From the NCBI GenBank assembly GCA_016281015.1, contig JAEEHS010000033.1, forward strand, positions 1 through 64,000: a stretch of DNA of 64,000 nt, given 5' to 3'. The DNA is from Bacteroidales bacterium (GTDB lineage Bacteria; Bacteroidota; Bacteroidia; Bacteroidales; UBA932). Shown here piece by piece: positions 57,567-64,000 of the stretch (its first letter is position 1; the number at the start of each line of letters is the position of its first letter). The position numbers were made by a program, and so were the translations under genes. A model generated the notes under the pieces. That model did not search any database, was not told where the DNA came from, and saw only the letters and a program-made list of their open reading frames with translations.

Positions 57567-58505
57567 CTATCCTCCCTGGTTTTCCTGTTCAACTTCGGCC
57601 TGGTAGGTCGTGGTCACGAAACGGACGGCGAGCGGAAGCACCGTGGCGTTTTCCTCGTCGGTGGCCGTATGCTTGGCGAATTTGATGAAATCCGCCCGCT
57701 CGAAGAGTTCCTTCAGCTCGTTGTACAGTTCCGGCGTCAGGTCCGTCCCCTTGAGGCCGTCGAAGATTTCGGCCGTCGTCATTTCGAGGGCGCCCACGCC
57801 GTAACGGGCGGCGATGTACTCCCGCAGGGCGTCCGTCACTCCGGAGTAGAAGGCTTTCTGGCGGGTGGGAGCCCAGTATTCGCTGCCCCGGAACTTATCC
57901 AGCTTGCGAAGGGCCACGACATGGGCCGGATCCTTCACCGCGGCGATCTCTTCCTGACGGCGGCGCGAAAGCAGCCAGCTGACCAGAATCGCTACGAGAA
58001 GTCCCCCGAACAGGCCCCCGAGGGCCCAGGGCAGGACTTCGGAGAAGGTCAGCGGAGCCCCCGCCTGGCCTTTCAGGTCGTGCGGGACGAAGGTCGCCGT
58101 GTCAATGGGCATGGCGGTCACCTCCAGCGAACAGGGCCGGAAGACGAGGGTGTCCAGGGTGCTGTCGGCATAAGGCCGGAGCAGTTTGAGGGCCGGGAGG
58201 ACGAAGGAGCCCTCTTCGAAGGGCTGGATGGCGATCTGGGCCCGGATATCCAGCAGCCGCTCATTCGCTCCCTTGATCCGGCGGATTTTGAGGGTATCCA
58301 CCTGCCAGCGGGGCAGGGCCAGGATGCCGCCGCCCATGTCCGGCTGGATTTCGGGGAACTGGAGACGGGCGGTGTCGGGCCATTCCTTCAGTTCGACGCC
58401 ATAGTAGAGGCGGTCGGCCACGAGGACGGAGTCACGCGGGGTGGCCGGTGTGAGGAAAGCGCCGTCCCGCAGAAGGATGCCCAGTATGAGAATCAGAACA
58501 TTCAT
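57567..58505 (-). CDS. Bat-operon membrane protein of unknown function
   Basis: 312 residues from the ATG at 58505, which overlaps the DUF58 stop (4 bp) and begins a hydrophobic signal-like segment. A periplasmic beta-rich domain (about residues 25-160; LQFPEIQPDMGGGILALPRW) is followed by a membrane helix (VLPWALGGLFGGLLVAILVSW) and a helical cytoplasmic domain. The layout is that of the BatD-like protein often found between DUF58 and batA. The longer frame upstream of 58505 is antisense noise inside DUF58. Confidence 0.8.
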   Translation of the reverse strand: MNVLILILGILLRDGAFLTPATPRDSVLVADRLYYGVELKEWPDTARLQFPEIQPDMGGGILALPRWQVDTLKIRRIKGANERLLDIRAQIAIQPFEEGSFVLPALKLLRPYADSTLDTLVFRPCSLEVTAMPIDTATFVPHDLKGQAGAPLTFSEVLPWALGGLFGGLLVAILVSWLLSRRRQEEIAAVKDPAHVVALRKLDKFRGSEYWAPTRQKAFYSGVTDALREYIAARYGVGALEMTTAEIFDGLKGTDLTPELYNELKELFERADFIKFAKHTATDEENATVLPLAVRFVTTTYQAEVEQENQGG

Positions 58506-59380
58506 TTTCGATGGAACAGTGCCATAAGGGCACGGACATAATCTTCGTCGGTCGAGATGCTGACGCTGTCGACCTGGTAACGGTTGAGAAGGCGGGCTGT
58601 TTCGGTTTCGACGTCCCGCCACCAGCGTTCATAGGCCGCCCGCTCGCGGGGGGAATCGGTGTTCACCCAGGCGCCGCGCGCCGTTTCGGAGTCCTTGACA
58701 TGGACCAGACCCACCGCCGGAAGGCTCTTTTCGCGCGGGTCCATGATCCGGATGACGGACAGGTCATGCCGGCCCACAGCCACTTTCAGGGCCTCTTCAT
58801 AGCGGGGATGGATCCCCTCGACATCAACCAGGTCGGAGATCAGGAACACCGTCGCGCGGCGTTTGATGGCGCCGGTCAGGTAGCGGAGGCCTTCGCCGAG
58901 GTCGGTCCCGTCATGGGCGGGTTCGTACTCCAGGATTTCACGGATGATATGGAGCAGGTGCGTCCGGCCCTTCTTGGGCGGGATGAACATCTCCACCCGG
59001 TCGCTCACGAGCAGGCAGCCGACCTTGTCATTGTTGAGCATCGCGGAGAAGGCGAGGGTCGCGGCGATTTCCGTCGCCATGGCGCGCTTCGTGCTGCCCC
59101 GGGTGCCGAACAGGCCGCTCCGGCTCACATCCACCACCAGGACCACGGTCAGTTCCCGCTCCTCCTCGAATACCTTGACGTAAGGGGCGCTCATCCGCGC
59201 GGTGACGTTCCAGTCCATGTTGCGGACGTCGTCCCCCCACTGGTACTCACGGACCTCGCTGAACGCCATACCGCGCCCTTTGAAGGCGGAATGGTATTCA
59301 CCGGCGAAGATCTGGCGGGACAAGGCCTTGGTCTTGATCTCGATCTTCCGTACCTTTTTCAGGAGGTCTTCGGTAGTCAT
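58502..59380 (-). CDS. DUF58 protein of the MoxR-Bat system
   Basis: 292 residues. The DUF58 core RNMDWNVTARMSAPYVKVFE is followed by a VWA-like MIDAS region (VVLVVDVSRSGLFG). The start overlaps the MoxR stop by one base. It is thought to work with the MoxR ATPase as a chaperone-like pair for metal or cofactor insertion. Confidence 0.92.
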   Translation of the reverse strand: MTTEDLLKKVRKIEIKTKALSRQIFAGEYHSAFKGRGMAFSEVREYQWGDDVRNMDWNVTARMSAPYVKVFEEERELTVVLVVDVSRSGLFGTRGSTKRAMATEIAATLAFSAMLNNDKVGCLLVSDRVEMFIPPKKGRTHLLHIIREILEYEPAHDGTDLGEGLRYLTGAIKRRATVFLISDLVDVEGIHPRYEEALKVAVGRHDLSVIRIMDPREKSLPAVGLVHVKDSETARGAWVNTDSPRERAAYERWWRDVETETARLLNRYQVDSVSISTDEDYVRALMALFHRK

Positions 59381-60372
59381 TACGGGACGATGACGGCGTT
59401 GAGAATCTTTTCGATGATCTGCTCGGGGGTGACATTCTCCGCTTCGGCTTCATAGGTCAGGCCGAGGCGGTGGCGGAGGACCTCATTGGACACGGCGCGG
59501 ACATCCTCCGGAATCACATAACCGCGGCGCTTGATGAAAGCGTAGGCCTTCGCGGCGGCGGCGAGCGAGATGCTGGCACGCGGAGAGGCGCCATAGGAAA
59601 TCAGGTTGCCCAGTTCCTTGAGACCATAGTCCCCGGGGGTGCGGGTGGCATAGACGATGTCCACGATATAGCGTTCAATCTTTTCGTCCATGTACACTTC
59701 CCGGACGACGCTGCGGGCGCGGAGGATATCCTCCGGGCTCACGACGGCGTTGGCCCTGGGGAAGTCGCCGCTGTTGTTCATGCGGATGATTTCCCGCTCC
59801 TCTTCCTTCTTGGGATAGCCAACGACCACTTTCAGCATGAAACGGTCCACCTGGGCCTCCGGCAGCGGATAGGTCCCTTCCTGCTCGATGGGGTTCTGGG
59901 TTGCCATCACGAGGAAAGGCTCGGGGAGGCGGAAAGTACTCTCGCCGAGGGTCACCTGGCGCTCCTGCATCGCTTCCAGCAGGGCGCTCTGGACCTTGGC
60001 CGGGGAACGGTTGATTTCATCCGCCAGCACGAAGTTCGCGAAGATGGGGCCTTTGTGGACCTCGAAATCCTCTTTCTTCTGGGAATAGACCAAGGTGCCC
60101 ACCACATCCGCCGGCAACAGGTCCGGAGTAAACTGGATGCGGCTGAATTTGGCGTCGACCGCCTGGGCAAGGGTATTGATCGCGAGGGTCTTGGCCAGGC
60201 CCGGAACACCTTCCAGCAGGATATGGCCACCGGAGAGGAGACCAATCAGCAGGTTGTCCACCAGCCCCTTCTGGCCGACGATGACCTTCCCCATTTCAAG
60301 GGTCAGCATGTCCACGAAGGAACTCTCCTGCTGGATGCGCTCATTGAGCTGTTTGATGTTGACTGTTTCCAT
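59380..60372 (-). CDS. MoxR family AAA+ ATPase
   Basis: 330 residues. Walker A LLEGVPGLAKTLAIN, Walker B FVLADEINRSPAKVQ, sensor 1 ATQNPIEQEGTYPLPEAQVDRF and the C-terminal AAA lid. First gene of the operon MoxR-DUF58-unknown-BatA-BatB-BatC-BatDE-oxidoreductase. No TAnnTTTG box was seen for it in the 36-bp gap with truA. Confidence 0.95.
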   Translation of the reverse strand: METVNIKQLNERIQQESSFVDMLTLEMGKVIVGQKGLVDNLLIGLLSGGHILLEGVPGLAKTLAINTLAQAVDAKFSRIQFTPDLLPADVVGTLVYSQKKEDFEVHKGPIFANFVLADEINRSPAKVQSALLEAMQERQVTLGESTFRLPEPFLVMATQNPIEQEGTYPLPEAQVDRFMLKVVVGYPKKEEEREIIRMNNSGDFPRANAVVSPEDILRARSVVREVYMDEKIERYIVDIVYATRTPGDYGLKELGNLISYGASPRASISLAAAAKAYAFIKRRGYVIPEDVRAVSNEVLRHRLGLTYEAEAENVTPEQIIEKILNAVIVP

Positions 60373-60380
60373 TATTTCAG

Positions 60381-60388
60381 TATATTTG
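60381..60388 (+). promoter_or_regulatory. -7 element of truA
   Basis: TATATTTG, 20 nt before the ATG at 60409, in the 36-bp divergent gap with the MoxR gene. Confidence 0.6.
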
Positions 60389-60408
60389 CATCGTTTTCGT
60401 TATCGCCT

Positions 60409-61329
60409 ATGCGTTACATTCTTTGCCTGTCATACAACGGCCGGGATTTCTGCGGCTGGCAGACCCAGCCTTCCGCGCCTTCCGTCCAAGGGGCCCTTGA
60501 GACCGCCCTGTCGCGGCTTCTCGGCTGTCCTGTGGCGGTCACCGGCGCAGGAAGAACCGATACATCCGTCCATGCATCCGGATATATCGCCCACTTCGAT
60601 CTGAGCGGCCCGCTGCCCTTCCCTGCAGGGGATTTCTGCTACAAAGTTAATGCCATCCTGCCCCGTTCGGTGGTGGTCCATTCCATCCTGCCGGCGAGGG
60701 ATGATTTCCACGCCCGCTTCTCCGCGCGCAAGCGTTCCTATACCTATTTTCTCCACCGGGTCAAAGACCCCTTCCTGGATGCGTTTTCCTGGCAGTGCGG
60801 CTATCCGGGGCTGGATTTCGGGGCCATGAACGAGGCCTGCCATTTTCTTCTCGGGACCCACTCTTTCACTTGCTTCGAAAAGACCGGCGGAAACGCCAAG
60901 ACCTCCCGCTGTACGGTCCATGAGGCCTTCTGGAAGCCCTATACCCCATCACACATCGCTATCCTGGGCTCGCCCCGGCTCGTGCTGGGGGACGCCTGGG
61001 GGACGGCCGGCGGTGCGGGGACAGAATGGACACATGCTGACTATCAGACAGTTGCGGCATCTCCCTTCCCCCAAAACGGGGAAGGGACATCGGCTAAGTC
61101 ATTGATACACAGCGCCGAGACTTTCGAGAGCAAATACTGGTACTTCCGCATCAGCGCCGACCGCTTCCTCCGCAACATGGTCCGGGCCGTCGTCGGCTCG
61201 CTCATCGAGGTCGGTCGCGGCAAACAGCGGCCTGAGTGGATCGGGGAACTGGTCATGGACGGGACGCGCTCCGACGCCGGAGAATCCGTCCCCGGCCACG
61301 CCCTCTTCCTCAACCGGGTGGAGTACTGA
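60409..61329 (+). CDS. truA: tRNA pseudouridine synthase A with an in-frame repeat insertion
   Basis: 306 residues; TruA is usually 245-270. It makes pseudouridine at positions 38-40 of tRNA. The catalytic Asp is in GAGRTDTSVHASGYIAHF; KVNAILPRSVVV, RDDFHARFSARKRSYTY and the C-terminal ISADRFLRNMVRAVVGSLIE follow. Between KTSRCTVHEAFWKP and KYWYFRISADRF there are about 60 extra residues, of which about 24 are encoded by a REP-like element (61037-61108). The catalytic core is intact, so the enzyme is probably active. The longer frame upstream is antisense to the MoxR gene. Confidence 0.93.
   Translation: MRYILCLSYNGRDFCGWQTQPSAPSVQGALETALSRLLGCPVAVTGAGRTDTSVHASGYIAHFDLSGPLPFPAGDFCYKVNAILPRSVVVHSILPARDDFHARFSARKRSYTYFLHRVKDPFLDAFSWQCGYPGLDFGAMNEACHFLLGTHSFTCFEKTGGNAKTSRCTVHEAFWKPYTPSHIAILGSPRLVLGDAWGTAGGAGTEWTHADYQTVAASPFPQNGEGTSAKSLIHSAETFESKYWYFRISADRFLRNMVRAVVGSLIEVGRGKQRPEWIGELVMDGTRSDAGESVPGHALFLNRVEY
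61037..61108 (+). repeat. REP-like family B, copy 1 (inside truA)
   Basis: Homologous over its length to copies 2 and 3: CTGACTATCAGACAGTTGCG, then TCCCTTCCCC/GGGGAAGGGA arms with a loop that differs from the other copies, then GCTAAGTCATTGATA. The reading frame of truA passes through it without a stop. Confidence 0.85.
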
Positions 61330-61340
61330 CAACCTCCCTA

Positions 61341-61413
61341 CTGATTATCAGACAGTTACGCAATTTCCCTTCCCTGATTTGGTGGAAGGGACATCAGCTA
61401 AGTCGTTGATATT
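61341..61413 (+). repeat. REP-like family B, copy 2 (between truA and RAYT)
   Basis: CTGATTATCAGACAGTTACG at the left (GTTAC at 61355-61359), imperfect stem ATTTCCCTTCCC (61363-61374)/GGAAGGGACAT (to 61394), then CAGCTAAGTCGTTGATATTC. Same orientation as the other two copies. 61414-61469 holds nothing else I recognise. Confidence 0.85.
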
Positions 61414-61469
61414 CAACGCTCATTTCTGCCGAGCCACAACCGCCCCTGCCGAGCACAACGCCGCCCCGG

Positions 61470-62393
61470 CTACATCCGCCGGAGTTCTAGATGGAGGAAC
61501 TTGGCAATCTGCTCCGAGCGGGCATAACTGGCTTCCCTCAGAACGGGAAATAACTGCTGCCGATGCGCTGTTTCCATGGCGAGAAAGGCTTTCGGATTGG
61601 ATGGATACTGCTTTTCCATGACCGAGAACATGGGACCATAATCCCTGTCACTGACCCCACAAAAGGATTCCTTGATGTCGTATTCCGCCCCCGTATTGGA
61701 ATTGACGGCCAGAAGCATGGATTCATAGCTACCATACAAACGGATAGACGCTTGATAGTCAATGACATTATAAGCACAGATAATACGGTCCGTCAGCTGA
61801 AACTGTTCTTTCTCACTGAGCCCGTCAAATAGGCGGCCCAGAAGCGGATAAGTAAGCGGTCGACCTGTCCTGGCCAGACTGTCCACATATTCGATGGCCC
61901 ATCTCAAATGGGCAGAAGGGCGACCCGATGAAAGTGGAGAGGAGAAAGGATGGTCGCTGACGGCATAGGCGAGGAAGTTCCACTGGTAATCCTCCGCCCG
62001 CTTGGTCAGTTTCCTTTCCGGCCCATTGTTGGCAAGATAGGCAAAGGCTGTACGAAGCTGCTTCTCTCTTTGTTTCAGTGCACTGCCATACGTCTCAAAC
62101 ACCGGTCCCTTCCGTCCACAGGATGCGTTCCAGGCCTTGGCGAACCAAGCGTGGGTTTCCCTTTCGTAGCAGATCCGGTCTTGCTCATGGGCCGCACGGA
62201 CCAGTTCATGGATATGGTCGACCATCAGGCAAAGACCCATCACGTCAATCTGGTACTTCCTGGCCACGACCGAGACAATGCTGAAATAGACCAATCGGTC
62301 ATGGACACTGTAGAACAGCAGGCCGCCGTCACAGCTTCTCCTGTAAATGTGCTCCCATGCTCCCGGGATGAATTTTCGAATCTGACCCCTCAT
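61470..62393 (-). CDS. RAYT: REP-associated tyrosine transposase (family B)
   Basis: 307 residues from the ATG at 62393 (MRGQIRKFIPGAWEHIYRRS); a TTG 13 codons upstream is less likely. HUH motif H60-I-H62 in CLMVDHIHELVRA; likely catalytic tyrosine Y119 in FAYLANNGPERKL. The remaining C-terminal 180 residues have no clear family, with LAMETAHRQQLFPVLREASY near the end. It differs throughout from the RAYT at 38.7 kb. Copies 2 and 3 of repeat family B lie on either side, which supports a RAYT-REP system rather than an ordinary insertion sequence. Confidence 0.85.
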   Translation of the reverse strand: MRGQIRKFIPGAWEHIYRRSCDGGLLFYSVHDRLVYFSIVSVVARKYQIDVMGLCLMVDHIHELVRAAHEQDRICYERETHAWFAKAWNASCGRKGPVFETYGSALKQREKQLRTAFAYLANNGPERKLTKRAEDYQWNFLAYAVSDHPFSSPLSSGRPSAHLRWAIEYVDSLARTGRPLTYPLLGRLFDGLSEKEQFQLTDRIICAYNVIDYQASIRLYGSYESMLLAVNSNTGAEYDIKESFCGVSDRDYGPMFSVMEKQYPSNPKAFLAMETAHRQQLFPVLREASYARSEQIAKFLHLELRRM

Positions 62394-62488
62394 ACGCTTT
62401 GATGATTTGCATGGACGACTTGTCCATTGCAAAGTAAAGGAATCGTTTCGGAAAAAGCAAGGATTTTTCTACATTTTTTATGTATGTG

Positions 62489-62563
62489 TTGACTATTAAA
62501 TAGTTACGCAATGTCCCTTCCCTGATTTGGGGGAAGGGACATCAGCTAAGTCATTGATAATCA
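62489..62563 (+). repeat. REP-like family B, copy 3 (upstream of RAYT)
   Basis: GTTAC at 62503-62507; perfect 12-bp stem ATGTCCCTTCCC (62511-62522)/GGGAAGGGACAT (62531-62542) with an 8-nt loop; then CAGCTAAGTCATTGATAATC. It lies 96 bp upstream of the RAYT start codon and may overlap its promoter region. 62564-62629 holds only GC-rich DNA. Confidence 0.88.
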
Positions 62564-62629
62564 GACTGGATGTCTGCTACCCGGCCGGGGCGAAAGGGGC
62601 CGGGGCAGGACTGGCGCCGCCGAGCGCCC

Positions 62630-62671
62630 ACAGCCAGAGGACAGGCCTAGACCCTACAGCCAGAGGACAGG
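62630..62671. repeat. 16-bp direct repeat at the 3' end of the surface-protein gene
   Basis: ACAGCCAGAGGACAGG occurs at 62630-62645 and 62656-62671, 26 bp apart. The second copy encodes the C-terminal PVLWL and its stop; the first lies just downstream. Confidence 0.85.
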
Positions 62672-64000
62672 ACGGAGGCGGGGTTTCAGAGAATTAGATG
62701 TCGGATCCTTTGCCCGGACCTGAACCGTGGAGAAGTTGAAACACCAGGCCTCGGTCTTGCTGGATTGGGTTGCAGTCCAGTAGTCATAAGGTAATCCCAA
62801 GTCTGTCAAATCCTTAAAAATCGAGGATGAATGCCCAAGGGCGACAATCTTTTCAGCGGTTTCCTTGGTCGGGACCATCCACCCGGTATGGGTAAGGGCG
62901 GCAGTCCCGAAGGTCTTCACATCCATATTGACCACCGCATATCCCGGCTTGATCTTGTGCGAACCGCCGACCCTGTTGTTGTAGTAAACCAACTGGAACT
63001 TAAGGGCATATTCGGTCTGGGCATCGGCATGAGGACCTTCCGTCCATTCGTCCTCGCTGAATATGTCATCATCGTCTTCGCTCCAGCGGAAATAGTTCGT
63101 ATTGTCCGTATCAAGGGCCAATTCCGACGAAAGCACGCAGGCGTGTTTGCCGGCTTTGTTTTTAAAGCCTGGTTTGCTCGCAAGTGCATTCCACTCCGGG
63201 TCGCTGGGTAGCGTCGTTGCATACACTTTGCCGATAAAGGTCCCGAGACCGCTCACTTTCTTTGCGGCTGTAGTATTAAAATAGAAATCAGACTCTAACC
63301 TTCGCAGACCTCCGTCTGACCAGTTGAAGCGTTTGCTTGCGCTGTCGTAATAGACATAGTCTCCAGGTTTGAGATCCGTAGAATAAAACTCCGTGAAAAA
63401 GAAGTACCTTATTCCTTTATTATTATTACTGTTTCCCGAAGATGGCGTAATCCTCAGAATATAAGTTTCTCGTCTTCCATAATGGGAATTGGCCGGGTAG
63501 GTAATCGTGGTCTTGAAAGAGGACCCCGACTTGACCGTCGATATGCATTGGGAAGCATCAACGGCTGTGCCTGTAACAAATTCTACGGACTTGTACTCTT
63601 GCTTGGCGGTCGCAGGCAAGATCCGCCAAGTAACTGAGCAGGACTTGCCTTCCTTCAAATTGTAACTTGAGCCATCCAGATCGAAGTCCCCGACGATATC
63701 ATCAAACTCAACCCCTGTCGCCGTGTCATAGACATAGACCTTGATCGAGGCCGAGCAGTTGCCGGCCTTTGCCGTAACAGTCGAATAAGTGGCATCTCCG
63801 CCTGCGGCATTGCCGGTAATCTTCCCCCCATAGACCGAGACCAGGCTGCCCGTAGCCGACCAACTGACAGTCGGTTCGTTCTTCATCTTGCCGCTTTTCT
63901 CAATTGTATAATAAAGGGATTCCGTATTTCCTTTGAGGAGGTCGTAACGTTCGCCGGCATTGAAGCTGATGGAGGTCACGTGACCATAGACCGTCACGGG
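62654..64000 (-). CDS. Large surface protein with Ig-like and Fib_succ/DUF1566-like C terminus (5' end outside window)
   Basis: At least 448 residues; the frame is open at the window edge, so the N terminus and any signal peptide are missing. A bacterial Ig-like (Big_2 type) segment covers about the first 110 residues (PTVSWSATGSLVSVYGGKIT, then GDATYSTVTAKAG), then a second beta domain. The C-terminal 250 residues resemble the Fibrobacter succinogenes major paralogous/DUF1566 fold (GLPYDYWTATQSSKTEAWCF...RLRPVLWL). Such proteins are exported lipoproteins of the cell surface. Partner genes are not visible. Confidence 0.75.
   Translation of the reverse strand, partial: PVTVYGHVTSISFNAGERYDLLKGNTESLYYTIEKSGKMKNEPTVSWSATGSLVSVYGGKITGNAAGGDATYSTVTAKAGNCSASIKVYVYDTATGVEFDDIVGDFDLDGSSYNLKEGKSCSVTWRILPATAKQEYKSVEFVTGTAVDASQCISTVKSGSSFKTTITYPANSHYGRRETYILRITPSSGNSNNNKGIRYFFFTEFYSTDLKPGDYVYYDSASKRFNWSDGGLRRLESDFYFNTTAAKKVSGLGTFIGKVYATTLPSDPEWNALASKPGFKNKAGKHACVLSSELALDTDNTNYFRWSEDDDDIFSEDEWTEGPHADAQTEYALKFQLVYYNNRVGGSHKIKPGYAVVNMDVKTFGTAALTHTGWMVPTKETAEKIVALGHSSSIFKDLTDLGLPYDYWTATQSSKTEAWCFNFSTVQVRAKDPTSNSLKPRLRPVLWL

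Noticed and set aside
62329..62511. 60-codon minus-strand frame overlapping the start of RAYT-B
   Set aside because: Different frame from the RAYT, ends within it and shows no domain; the upstream part is AT-rich intergenic DNA.
61341..62563. Ordinary insertion sequence with terminal inverted repeats
   Set aside because: Flanking repeats are direct, not inverted, and a third copy lies apart in truA; the protein is of RAYT type and no target-site duplication was found.
62654..64000. Diversity-generating retroelement target
   Set aside because: The C-terminal fold resembles some DGR targets, but no reverse transcriptase or template repeat is visible in the window.

Overview
This window comes from a GC-rich member of the Bacteroidetes, most likely order Bacteroidales. 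The signs are the recurring -7 promoter element TAnnTTTG, often with TTG/TTTG about 20 bp upstream, no clear Shine-Dalgarno sites, a Bat aerotolerance operon, a BACON-domain lipoprotein, DUF3127, menA-dependent quinone synthesis and a methionyl-tRNA synthetase with a fused tRNA-binding domain. Family or genus cannot be fixed from the sequence alone. The DNA is mostly core chromosome, densely packed, with many 1-4 bp start/stop overlaps.

Layout. 0-5 kb: groEL (cut by the window edge) and groES, a DUF3737 beta-helix protein with a PatB-type C-S lyase, and an Omp85-like barrel. 5-12.4 kb: a bacterial alpha-2-macroglobulin lipoprotein overlapping penicillin-binding protein 1C. 12.4-19 kb: split transketolase, an ECF sigma factor with two envelope genes, a LolD-like ATPase, lepA and menA. 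19-28 kb: an M16 peptidase operon with two unknown envelope genes, a patatin, uvrA, tRNA-Val(TAC) and a nucleoside kinase. 28-38.5 kb: a GH31 glucosidase, metG, dnaG, a small membrane protein, DUF3127, an FKBP lipoprotein and recQ. 38.5-41 kb: a RAYT-type transposase and a Band 7 protein bracketed by palindromic repeats. 41-50.4 kb: miaA, yigZ, serC-serA, a TrmH-type methylase, glyA, a secreted nuclease and DUF1015, a serine/glycine neighbourhood. 50.4-50.9 kb: gene-free and rich in palindromes. 50.9-60.4 kb: MoxR-DUF58-Bat operon ending in a Gfo/Idh/MocA oxidoreductase. 60.4-64 kb: truA, a second RAYT with its own repeat family, and the 3' end of a large surface protein.

The most striking signal is the pair of unrelated-looking RAYT (REP-associated tyrosine transposase) loci. 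Each is flanked by its own family of hairpin repeats, and both families begin with the same GTTAC head. One copy of the second family sits in frame inside truA. A second general signal is that at least six genes have the ATG only 4-6 nt after the -7 element, which predicts leaderless or nearly leaderless mRNAs.
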